Notes under the pieces: model-generated
What the model saw: only the letters and a program-made list of their open reading frames with translations
The model's database searches: none
What the model was told of the DNA's origin: nothing
Shown here: piece by piece, positions 21,301 through 32,455 of the stretch
Position numbering within the stretch: position 1 is the stretch's first letter
How the letters are laid out: each line of letters starts with the position of its first letter
Position numbers and translations under genes: made by a program
NCBI GenBank assembly: GCA_026413225.1
Contig: CM048552.1
Location: 146,147,053-146,211,052 of the forward strand
Length of the DNA stretch: 64,000 nt
Direction of reading: 5' to 3'
Source: Otis tarda
Lineage: Eukaryota > Chordata > Aves > Otidiformes > Otididae

Positions 21301-24094
21301 CTACTTGTGTTCTAAAAAAGAATATGGATCTCTTTCCTCTGTACCACCCTGTTTGATCCAAAAGAGATTAGATTTTGCTGTACCTGAAAATGCCAGTGCC
21401 CCAGCACATGGGTGGCTAATACCACAGAAAATGCCTCCACGTCCTGCATGGGACCTGGAAGACTGAAAGGCAGATTACCTTTGAGGGGCACTTGTTATAA
21501 GTCTTATTCCCACCACAAGAGTTTCTAGCTTGATCTCCTATTTCTACTAAACTATCTGTAGGGTTTTTTATTTTTGCCTTTTTAAGGTGATATTTCTTCA
21601 TTGACACTGAAATTCATTAAGTTCAAGGTTTAAATATACAACATACTTCAAACCTCAGGCTCCCTTGAGATACTACTTTCAACAACAACAGTGACAGCAG
21701 CAAAAATCCAAGTGTGACAATTCAGGTGTACATTAATGGCTGGTTGACATTATCACTGTTAGTACAGTATTTTAGTGCCATCTTGCACCCTGCTCTGTAC
21801 CTCTTTATGCTAAGGGCCAGGGATGCGATGTTTACATGTCTGGGTTTAACGCCTGGGCTGTGAAGGCTTATTGACGATTGAAAACCACAAAGTGGGCAAT
21901 AAAAAGGATGTGCCATGTATGGTGCCCAGGCCAGAAGCAGTTTCTGTTCAGATGAACTGACAAGTAACAGGTCACCTGGAGAGGGACTCTGATGATCTGA
22001 GGAAATCCAAAAAGGGACTGAAGCTGTGAAAAGTGAGGAATGTCCCTCCAGCCTTTTGGATGGAGAAAGAGGTAACAAAGACCCTGGCTGCAGTGGACAC
22101 ACAAAGTCCAAGGCACCACATGCAGATGGTGTATCCTGAAAGCTGCCTAGCTGTGAGGAGTCAAGGGGATGACGGTGTACACAGGTATGCCTCCTCTGTA
22201 GTCACTGTAGCTTACGTGGACAAAGCCAAAATATCTTCAGCTAACTCTGGCACTGCTGCTAATTTTGCTCTAGTAGCACAAGGTACCGTATGGACTGCTA
22301 ATTCTCACTGAGAAGCTGGAGAAGCTCCAGGCAGAGACCTTGCTGAAGCTCCATGGCGCTGCTATCCACGTCGCTAGTGGTACCCAGGCTGGTTGGAGGA
22401 AAGCTGACCTCGGTAAATCAGTGCAGACAGTGACAGCTGTAGATGAGAGATCGTACAAATGAGCTGGATGTCATGGTATGGTAAGAAGGGCAATGTTAAT
22501 ACGTGAGTATTGGAGGCTGGATTAGATTACTTGAACTATGTCTTAAAGTTTCTGGGATTTAGTTGAAATGACACCTTTTCCAAGGTATTTTCCAATGCCT
22601 TGGGTATTTTTTTTCATTTATTTGAGTAGGAAAGACAAAAAGAATAATACTGAAGAAATGCAATGAACAGGATACATCAGCCAAAATAATGCTCTAATTG
22701 CTCTGAAATTTAGGATACTAAAAGCAAAGCCATGCTGTGAAAGTTCTTCTGAAAGATTGCAATGAAAACAAATGATATTTTATGCACCTGATACATTTTT
22801 AATATGATTCTGACACTTTGGAGTACTTGTGTATTCAGTGAGACCGAGCAAGAAAGGTAGCGTCAGCAAGCTGGGGCTGCTTCTAAGTCTCCGTCCCTTC
22901 TCTCTCCACCATCACCTCTCTTTCGCCTGAAGTTGCTGTGCTCCTCCCAAAACTTTTCCAGGAGTTTTCCACCAGGCTCAGTCGCAAAAGCTGACTCGAA
23001 TTTCCCCATGAAGGTGCCACGCTGAGGGCGGCCTTCCCACCTCCCTTCCAAAGTTGCCCACCGATTTCTTTCCAGCATTGACTCTGCAATAAAATGCTCT
23101 GCTGGTGCAGAAGTAGCTATTGCACCAGCGCTGTACAGCAAAGTGGGTCTGGTTCCACCTGTAGGCTTTTTCCTCTGCTTTGCAAAGCAAGAGGAGTGTT
23201 TAGAAATATACTGCTGATTACCATATTTGTGTTCTGTAATTCTTCACATGTCCGACTCCACCAGGAGCTTAACAGCAGCCAGTGGGATCTTAGTGCCATT
23301 AGCATTTGCGAGGCAGCAGTTCACAGTGGCTGAACTAACAACCTACCTCTAAGAAACTGATTTTTCTCCCCTCTAAGTATTGACACGTGCTCCACTGACT
23401 GTGATGCTTATTCACAGCGACAGTGTGTTTGGTAGGATTTTGTGTTTTCACAGGATTTGTCTTGTGCAGACAGTTTCTAATTTACCTCTGCTCTTGTTTT
23501 AATTCAGTCAGCTGACGGAGTGCAGCTGATCTCACAGCACATATGGCTGTTCATGTTTGAGAAAAAACCTGCATATTTGATGGGTTGATCCTTAATGCTT
23601 TCTGCTAAAGAATTAGCAAGCCTGCTAATGAGCCAAGGGATCCCAAGTGGGGAAGAGGAAAAATACAGAATTAGATTCTGTTTTCATTCAGTTTTTTATG
23701 TTGCTTAAATAAGAAGTACTTTGCTTTACACACTGATTAATTTCACAGGGTAGAGAGATTCAAGTAAATTACTCATCAAAACCACCACACTTAAAATGTC
23801 ATGTTTTCATAAGTGGACATCCTGTGGCCATGGGGAGTCGTAACCTATTTGCAAGGGCACCTGTGAGTGCTCACCCCCTTGCAGGAGGCTTGTGGACCAA
23901 GCGGAGTCGTCCTTCACTGGGAGGGATGCTCACAGCTAGAGTCAGCCCTTTCACGGCCTCCTCAACTGCTTTTTCCATCTTCCCTGAAATAAACTTCTCT
24001 GTCCTTCACCCCACACCCTATCCTGTTTCCTCACTACTCCACACCATCCCAAAGGAGGCGGTTTCTCCCATATTAACTGGTCATGCTTGATTTT

Positions 24095-24779
24095 CATAGA
24101 ATCACAGAATGGTTTGAGTTGGAAGGCACCTTTAAAGGCCATCTAGTCCAACCCCCTTGCAAGGAGCAGGGACATCTCCAATTACATCAGATTGCTGAGA
24201 GCCCCGTCCAACCTGGCCTTGAATGTTTCCAGGGATGGAGCATCCACCACCTCCCTGGGCAACCTGTTCCAGTGTTCCACCGCCCGCAGTGTGAAAAAAT
24301 TCTTCCTTATATCAGTCTATATCTCCCTTCCTTTAGTTCAAAATCATTACTCTTGTCCTATTGCTACAGGCCCTACTAAATGTTTGTCTCCATCTTTCTT
24401 ATCAGCCCCCTTTAGGTACTGGGAGACCACTATAAGGTCTCCCCAGAGCCTTCTCTTCTCCAGGCTGAACAGCCCCAACTCTCTCAGCCTGTTCTCATAG
24501 AAGAGGTGCTCCAGCCCTCTGATCATTGTCGTGGCTCTCCTCTGGACTCACTCCAACTGGTCCATGTCCTTCTTATGTTGGGGGCTCCAGAACCGGATGC
24601 AATACTCCAGGTGGGGGTCTCACTAGAGCGGAGTAGAGGGGGAGAATCACCTCCCTCAACCTGCTGGCCACGCTTCTTTTGATGCAGCCCAGGTTATGGC
24701 TGACTTTCTGGCCTGTGAGCACACATTGTCAGCTCATGTCCAGTTTTTCACCTACCAGTACCCCCAAGTTTTCCTCTAG
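24095..24779 (-). mobile_element. CR1 LINE 3' part, 5'-truncated
   Basis: The minus strand reads from the CR1 3' terminus, with two octamers (ATTCTATG-type at 24095-24102 and ATTCTGTG-type at 24103-24110). Next come the 3' UTR and the ORF2 C-terminal region back to the segment encoding DLGVLV near 24775, where similarity fades. The element is about 685 bp. The ORF2 frame is broken; one clear stop comes from the GAGCTGACA region (24730-24740), where the intact copy has MSGQC. It is more diverged than the plus-strand copies. Its 5' end lies close to that of the 50-kb copy, but the sequences differ too much for a recent duplication. Confidence 0.93.
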
Positions 24780-25569
24780 CCCTTTCTCTGCATTCCTGTT
24801 TTTCTCCTCTATCAGCTTCCTTCAATTTCTGCATCCTGCATCCAGTGTTCGCAGCCCAAGCAAACTACATCTCCCTCTCCCTAGTTCAACGACATCTCTC
24901 ATGTCAACATGAAGGGAATTCACAAAAAAATCTTCAATAATTAAAAGCTCAGCTTGCCTGTGGGTTTCCTTACAACAAAGCCACTGCAACTCTAGGAAAT
25001 CACAGCTAAGACTGTAAGAATAGCCAGATCAATCTCCAACCACTTATCTTACAAACCAAGAACTACCTGCACCCGACACACTACCTGTCTCCTTAAATCC
25101 ATAGCAAATACATTCAGAGTGCATCCAATATTGGTTGCAACAGCTAACTTAGTGGAGAGGCAGGACCCTTGCTGCTCCCATTTCTCCCATCTACTACAGT
25201 AAAATAAATATTTACTCCAAACCCCACCAGTCACAACAAAATACACAGCTCCACACACTAAAAAAATCAAATAGCAATCAGCCAAAACTACTAATCTTGC
25301 TTAGCGAGCCTGTGTTTCAGCAAGGAAGTGAATAGGATGGCTTTGGTGATGTCTCAGGAACTCAGGTGGCAACTGCTCAGGGCACAGTGGAATAAAGGAT
25401 ATTTATGTAGCCTGAAGTCTTATTTTTCGCTTCAAAGTTTTCTACCATGTCCTCCAACAGCAATGAGAAAGCTTACAAGGAATTGCCTTCTACTGCTACC
25501 GTCAAATAATGAGGCTTTTCTCTCTTGACTTGACATTACATCTGCAACTTGATCTTACTGGAGTTATTT

Positions 25570-25609
25570 ACGTCGAAGGCTCTCTTAGAAGTTTCTCTGT
25601 CTTCGACGT
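25570..25609. repeat. Perfect 9-bp inverted repeat (hairpin)
   Basis: The arms are ACGTCGAAG (25570-25578) and CTTCGACGT (25601-25609), perfectly complementary around a 22-base pyrimidine-rich loop. Each arm contains two CpGs, which is unusual in the surrounding CpG-poor DNA. It could be a structured RNA stem, a paired binding site, or chance. Confidence 0.5.
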
Positions 25610-28199
25610 GCATGCCTGCAGCTGGACAGAGAAGTCACTTTGAAGAAGTTGCTATAAATTAGTGAATGGGGTTAGATGAGGTTCAGGATTCCTGCAGTGA
25701 TTATAAACTCAGCAGGAGTCCTTACAACAGCTCCGATCTCGACAGGGTTACCGTCTTGTTAATCAACCTCCTTCAGGACTGGAAGCGATTCTGCGTCTCA
25801 GTTCTCAAGGGCTTTCCTTGGAAACTGCAGCTTCGCGCAGAATGATCTGTCAATTTACAAAGTCTACAGAGCTCTGATACATTTGGTAAAACAACATCAA
25901 AAAAGGCTAGACTTAAGCTGCGGCACCCTGCGTTGCACCAGGCAGTGCAGAGACTACAAATTCTTGTCACAGTGCAAAATGAGATTTGGTAATTTTAAAG
26001 CTGTGTCTCAACTGATCTCACAGCCCTGGGCCAGATGTTAGCCCTGGCCAAGTCCTGGAGCCAAACGGTGACAAGATCTGTGCACAAACCAGTCCTTGCC
26101 TCCCCTCACCCGCTGGGGGAAGGAAGCACAGGGAAGCAGACGGAGCAGACTTGGGGCGCACCTTCTGTTGTCCTTGATCTTGACTGGGGAAACGTGCACG
26201 TGCCCTGGGAGCAGCTGTCCCTTGGAAGAGCCTGACGTGGGCAGGGAGCACACTGTCTTGAAGGAGAGGATGTTTTCTTTTTTTTTTGTGTTGTGCAAGA
26301 GACAGCTTAAATAGGGTGCAATGTTCCTCAAAAAGATAAAGCATCTCCTTCCTTTTGCTGATGCTCTGTACGGCAGAGTGGCCCTTCCTACAATAAACAC
26401 ATTTCAGTGCGCCAGCAAAGAGCCATCTTTTCTGAGGGGAACATAAGGATTGCAGCTCCTACTGCTTTTCATTGTCTGCCTCTGGGCTCTGAAAAGGAGC
26501 TAAACTTTGGCTTTACTATGTGAATAGCACCTCCAACAAAAACATGGAAATGGCACTCCTTATAAACAGTCTGTTTCATAAAAACAGAAAATCTGTGTTA
26601 AAAATGAACAGATCTGTTTAGCATAAAAAGAGGGCATGGAGAGGGCTGGAAAAGTCTGGGTACCACTCATTTACAAAGTGAGTAGCAATGACATGTTATT
26701 ACTGTTCCTGCTTTCACCAGTTACCAGAAACAGCAATGACTGCTGATACGGATGAGCATTTTGAGAGTACCTAAGAACTGCTTTTGTACTATACAGCAGT
26801 TCCCTGGCACAGAAAGTTCACTTTTCAGGACAAAAGAGAATAGATGGATACATCTGGCCTGACTGGGCACTACCAGGGACAAGTGGGACAACAATGTTCA
26901 AGCATGAGAAACAGCGGTATAGCCTTGACCTCGCCACTGTTTTTCCACTGTCCTTGTGAAGAAGAAGGCTCTTAAGAGAAGATCTGAAGGTAGGCATGGA
27001 GCTAATTCGGAAAGCGTTCAAGGCTGTTCCTAGATCTGATGGGAAGTGTGGGAGAAATTAATTGATGTAAAACTTAGCAACAGAGTGAAAGAGGCTGGCA
27101 TAATCAGGTAAGCTAATGTGGAAGCTAATACGTTAGCAAGAACTGGTGGACTTGAGGCTTTAAAATCAGAGACAAATAGCTGTACTTGATCTGATAGAGA
27201 AGGAGATGACAGTGGTGAGATGTAAAGACAAATGTCTTTGGGCAAGATGTCAAGCTAGGAAAATGATCTGTGCAGCAGCATGAATGGAGGTGGGTAACAT
27301 TGCATTTGTCAAAAGCAAGGAAAGGATGTTGCAGCAATCAAGGTATGTAATGTGAATCTGGACCCGAGACTTACGCTTTTGTGAATAAAGAGCTTCAGCT
27401 AGAAATGCTCTAGAGTGACAGTCTGCAAGATTTACACCTAGTCGTAGATACAGAGATACAAGGGAAGCTCAGAATAGAAAGTGACACCCAGGTTGCAGAC
27501 CGGGAGAACAGATAGTTTGGAGAGACTACCCATGATGACTGAGTATTAATGTGAGGACAAGAGCTAGGGAATAAAAACGGTGCACTTTTCTATTTTAGCC
27601 ATCCTATGCCTCAGCAGATAGCGAAATACTGATGCAAAGTGTGGCTTTTGAGCTGTGGGTTGTTTTATTCAGTTTTTAACCAAAGTGAAAGGATTTGTGA
27701 ATAACTCCTCATGAACAACAGGGTCCTACCCATCCAAGGATGTCCTGAACACTTCATCATGAAGTTTTGTGAAAATATTTCTTCAGGAATGTTCCCAAGG
27801 GAAAAAAAAAAAGAGAGAGCAGCAGCTGTGTTCCCTGGTTTGAAGATGGGCCTTACCATCCCTAGTCATATAGTGCATCTTCCTTCTCAGAAAGAAGCTG
27901 GGGTCTCTTACATATGCATGTTCCTCTGCATTGAAGGAACCGTGTGTCTTCTACATTTTTTGCCTAATTGCACAAGCGAAATCACGTAATCTAAGGAGGA
28001 AGACTAGCTTCTTTGACTGTTCATTTTAAAAGCCTTCCATAAAAAAGGGATGAACGAGCCTCACATCACATCACATACTTAGTGCATCGTGAAAAATGTA
28101 AAAAGCTCATATGAATTATACTGTCTGCTACTAATTTGTAACAAACCAGCAGAAACTAAGACTAAGGCTTGTTGAATACGCCTCCCTACAAAAGCCTAC

Positions 28200-28830
28200 T
28201 TTGTAAACGTTAGCTAAGTAAAAGCTCTGCCAGTGAAGTCATAAGCAATCCATCATCATCACCCTTCGATAAACTCTTTGTCCAGTTTAAGAATTAAAAG
28301 CTGCATTTAACATACTGAGGGAGAATGGAGAAATGCCTTTAGAAACAACAGGCTTAATGCACTACTAATCTCTAAACCAAATATTTATAGCCCTGCAGTT
28401 TATAAACAGTTGAAAATATTTGGGTAGTGGATATCCAAGAGGTGGAAGCACACACAGTAATACAGAGGTTTTACCATTCCGTCTACCTTGTTTGGTGTTT
28501 CATTCACTATTATACCAAATTTGTAAGCATGTGAACTATTGAATTATCAGTTTAGAAAAAGAACCGAAAAAACCACAAGTTAAAATAAATGGAAATATTT
28601 CACTGTTCATAAATTTGTCTGCCTCAGAAAATAATCAATATCAAAGTTGATTCAACCCAAGATCTGACTGATGTGTATTAATTAGCTCCATGGAAATAAA
28701 CTAGATATTACTAAGATAAAAGAAGTAATAATGAAATATGGAAATAACTACGGATTTTGCACATCGTCATTTTATAATGGACATAATGACATTACATAAT
28801 GAATTCTAATTAAATCCAGGTGGAAAATGA
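28200..28830. promoter_or_regulatory. Candidate conserved non-coding element
   Basis: AT-rich sequence with homeodomain cores TAATTA at 28679-28684 and 28807-28812 and a direct repeat of ACATAATG (28781-28788 and 28794-28801, 13-bp period). There is no reading frame or repeat similarity. The enhancer interpretation rests only on composition and motifs. Confidence 0.2.
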
Positions 28831-31800
28831 CCTTCCTAGACCTCCCTTCAAAATTAAGATTTTTGACAGTCATGATTAATGGAAACATGCACTTTGCACG
28901 GTTTGTAAACCTGAAACATCATTGTACATTTCAGTTTATAATTTATCCCATTATCTGCTTCTGCATGCATGAAGGTCAGCCGTACTGGCACAAAGCAACA
29001 GTGAAATCCAGAGGCTCTGGAAGGTTGTTTTCAGAAATTTTTCAATTATTTTTCATAAGGAAATAATTTTTCCTACTTTTTCCTGAGGAAGAGGACAATC
29101 TAAAAGAGTCATATTTTTAGCAGCAGTAATTGCAATATTCTTGTTTTTCTCTTGCCTTTTAAGAGTAAACAAAATGGCAGTGGAAGAGAACTTTTTTTAA
29201 GCATTCCTACCCGCAATATTTCTTCAATGCAGCTGTTATCTCCTGTTCCACTGTCCTGTAAACAAAATGAGAAAACAGTTTGTTTGTGTTTTTAAAAGAA
29301 ATAACAAATAGCACATTTGAGGACATGGTTGTCACATGAAATATATTCCAACCTCTATTACAGTTTCGAAATGAGGCCAAGTCTTTCCAGCATCTGAAAA
29401 GTTGCACTGCTTAAAATTCTCAAATTATTCCACATCAGCACCACAGGAAGATGTAATATTTGTGGTGTTTACATATGATTGCAACATATTTGTGTATATT
29501 AATAGGATCTTGTTTACACCCCTTTTGGGTGCGGTTCCTGCTGTTTTGGTTATACTGCATATGAGTAAGCATAAGCAAAACAGTCATTGCGTGGACATAG
29601 ATCCAGTATGTGCATTTATTTACATTAAATAAATAAGATCTCTCTGCATCCTTTGTGCAGGAAAGACTCTGCACTGACATTACCTATGTGAAGCGTGACG
29701 ATGTACAGCGTAGAGGCAGCCGTGACGCTGAGGGGTGAGCTGCAGTGACTGCAACGCTGCAGGGCTGGGCAGCACAGCAGTCCCAAGAAGGCTATGATTT
29801 CCTAAAATGCTGACCTTAAACTCGCCCATAGTTTGTGGGACTGAGGGTGCAGAGGAATTCAGCTTCCGTGAACCATGTATCTTCCCCCAGAGCCATTCTG
29901 GAGAGAGGAAATCAGAAGATGTGGCAGAGCAGCCATCCCCCTATAAGGACCATCCAGCTGGTGCCTCACATACGTGGTCAGCTTGGTTGTTCGTTATGAC
30001 CCAAACTTCTTGCCAGCAAAGATGAGGCAGCGTGAGACACCAGCCTGCCACACTTACACCCCCTCCCCTGCTTCCTGGGTGCCCCCTGCCCACGGTCCCC
30101 TTGCACAGCCCAGCACAACTGGGAAGAGAGGGAACATCACAGATGGAGGGCTGAGGGCTCTCCACAAGATACAGGCAGCTGCTGCATCGAGCAAGTTTTC
30201 TCAGGATTTGCTTCACCACACGAAATTCCCTGACAATTCCCCAAAGAAAGACCTTCTTTTTGCAGAGCAGAACTGACTCAGGAGGCTGGGGCTTGAGGTC
30301 TTCCCATGTGGGAGGCGGGGATGGAAACAAAACCGATACGATTAATGACTGTCCCCAAAGAGCTAGAAGGGAGGTGAGCTTGGTCTTCACCTCTTGTTTT
30401 CAAAAAACACCCAAATGTTCTAAGTTTTCAGGTGGCCCTCTGGAGAAATATGAAAAGCAATTTGATTTTCTGACGTACGGAGCTCTTGTCACCTGGAAAT
30501 CAGACTTCTCTACCACATCTGCATTTGGGCACCCAAAAAAATCATGAGGCACTTTCAAAAGTGGATACCTCTGTGTCTACCAGACTTAAATGATACTGCT
30601 AGCCAGTTTGTGCAGGTCCTGCTTCTGGACACTGTCATCGCCGCTCCCCAGCCTGAGCTGAGTCACTGAGGAGGTCTGGATGCGCAGCCGCTCGTAGCCT
30701 AACAGCTGTAACCAAGGTCAGAAGTATGACAGCCATGCATATGTAAGGACAGAATTTATGTTTCATAATTTTTTTTTGTGGCTGTTATTTCATAGAAAGT
30801 CATAAGTGCTTTATTGTCAGCACTCCTGCTAAATCTTTGCTGAGTATGGCCCTTGATTGTTAAACAAATGAATCGCATTAACTCTTTTTGGAGCAACACA
30901 CTCCATCAGCTTTACTCTCTCTAGGAGTTACACCTAGAGATTTCGAAGGGAAAGCAACTAAGCATGCTATAAAGTCAGCCTTTGGAGAATTACTCATATC
31001 TGATGTAGGGATGCTGAAGAGAAGCCGCAGCCCTGTGCAGATAACCCTGCTCTGATCTCAGCCCTGTCCCCAAGGAGCAGCAATACGCCACGCGTGACCT
31101 TCCTGCCACTGGAGCAGGAGCGCAAGTGCAATAGTTCATGCTGCCAATGAAGCTAACAAGACAGACAGAAACACCACAACCATCTCTGGTTATTTAAGAA
31201 CTTAAAAATTCATATTAGGTATTTTTTATTTCTCTCTTCTCTGTGGCTTTCCCTCCATTTTCTCCTTTTCCTTCCCCAAACCCTGGTGTATGTCTTGTTA
31301 TCCCTTTAACAACAGTGGAGAATGTAAAGCCCTCATCATAAAAACCTTGTTTACAGAGCAAAGAATTTACTGTCTGACCTCAAGTTCGCTATTCTAGTCC
31401 ACTGTCATCTTACAGGAGGGATGAGATGACCAATCATATATACAACACACTGAGCATATGGTAAAATGATGCTCTTTATTTTTGTGTGAAGGCAAAACTA
31501 CTAAAGGTAAATTTGGCAATAGGCTCTTTCAGAGTAGGCTTGAAAACAACCTTCTATTTCAAAATCAAATATCCCTCCTAGAAGTGTAATGAAAAAAGTC
31601 TGCAAATACTCATCAGCAAGAAATTATACTTTCCATTACCACAGAACAAGAACTTTAGCTATTCTCCCTAGCACATCATATCTCCGGGCAGGGAGTAAAA
31701 AAGCTTTTCCCATCTCTCTCGCAATACCATCACACAGCCTTCCAAAAGGAAAAGAAAAAAAAAAAAAGGCAAGATATACAAAATCAAAACCAATATTTGG

Positions 31801-32196
31801 AAAAATTCCCCTTCTTTTCTGTATCTTTTAAATGCCAAATATAAATGTCTAAATTTATTTTTGCTTTGAATACTTGTAAGGATCCTACATTACTGTTGAT
31901 ATCAAACTTTCTAGAATAAGGGTGGCGAAGTTAGGAGACCATGCTCTGCACACAGCGAGCAACTTCAATTTCATATGACCTGGGGCTGTATTATTTTTTT
32001 CCTTCATGATATCATATAGTACAATATAGAGTATTATTCTGGGACCTAAGGTATGTCTGAAAAGTGTGTGTAGGTGTTGGTATGGAAAAGACTCTCCATT
32101 CCTGTTCTAAAAGTTTCCTTCTCTGCCACATCTCTGCTCATGTTACAAAGGAACTCTCACTGCAACCTGAATTTAACAACCGCCATATTTTAGTTT

Positions 32197-32220
32197 AAAA
32201 CAAACAAACAAACAAACAAA
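32197..32220 (+). repeat. (CAAA)n microsatellite
   Basis: About five tandem CAAA units follow an A-run. It is a simple-sequence repeat, one of very few in the window. Confidence 0.8.
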
Positions 32221-32339
32221 AGCTAGTAAATGTTTCTTGAAATTTGAGTTAACAGAAGAGATTGCATCACCTGCAGACAACAGATAGCACAGGACACTCC
32301 ACACACTGTTTGCATCAGTGGACTTGCCTGATCCAAACA

Positions 32340-32455
32340 CTATTGCGTCAGCGCTGGCTGCGTGACGCAGCACCTGCCCAGGGCTGATGTCAGACGCGCC
32401 AGCAATCTGCGCAAAGCAGTCCCTCTCGATAGCCTGCACACCGCAGTGCGCTTGA
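32340..32455. promoter_or_regulatory. CpG-dense patch with antioxidant-response-like motif
   Basis: Ten CpGs fall within about 110 bases in otherwise CpG-poor DNA. GTGACGCAGC at 32362-32371 matches the NRF2/MAF core RTGACNNNGC. An inverted partner, TGCGTCA, lies at 32344-32350, about 14 bases upstream. It is too short for a classical CpG island, and no exon or gene start is evident, so the regulatory role is conjectural. Confidence 0.25.

Larger units (their letters stand above)
15445..24094. other. Long gene-free stretch
   Basis: No host gene recognised. A 178-codon open frame on the minus strand (17572-18108) has no recognisable domain and is about the length expected by chance once in a window this size. 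Purine-rich runs lie at 17171-17208. 18.3-19.4 kb is AT-rich and enhancer-like. A perfect 6-bp hairpin lies at 19066-19082. 22130-22460 may be an unrecognised old repeat. Confidence 0.45.

Noticed and set aside
23319-23334. TTCACAGTGGCT, identical to the start of mature miR-27
   Set aside because: No complementary arm lies upstream to form a precursor hairpin, and the following bases differ from miR-27.
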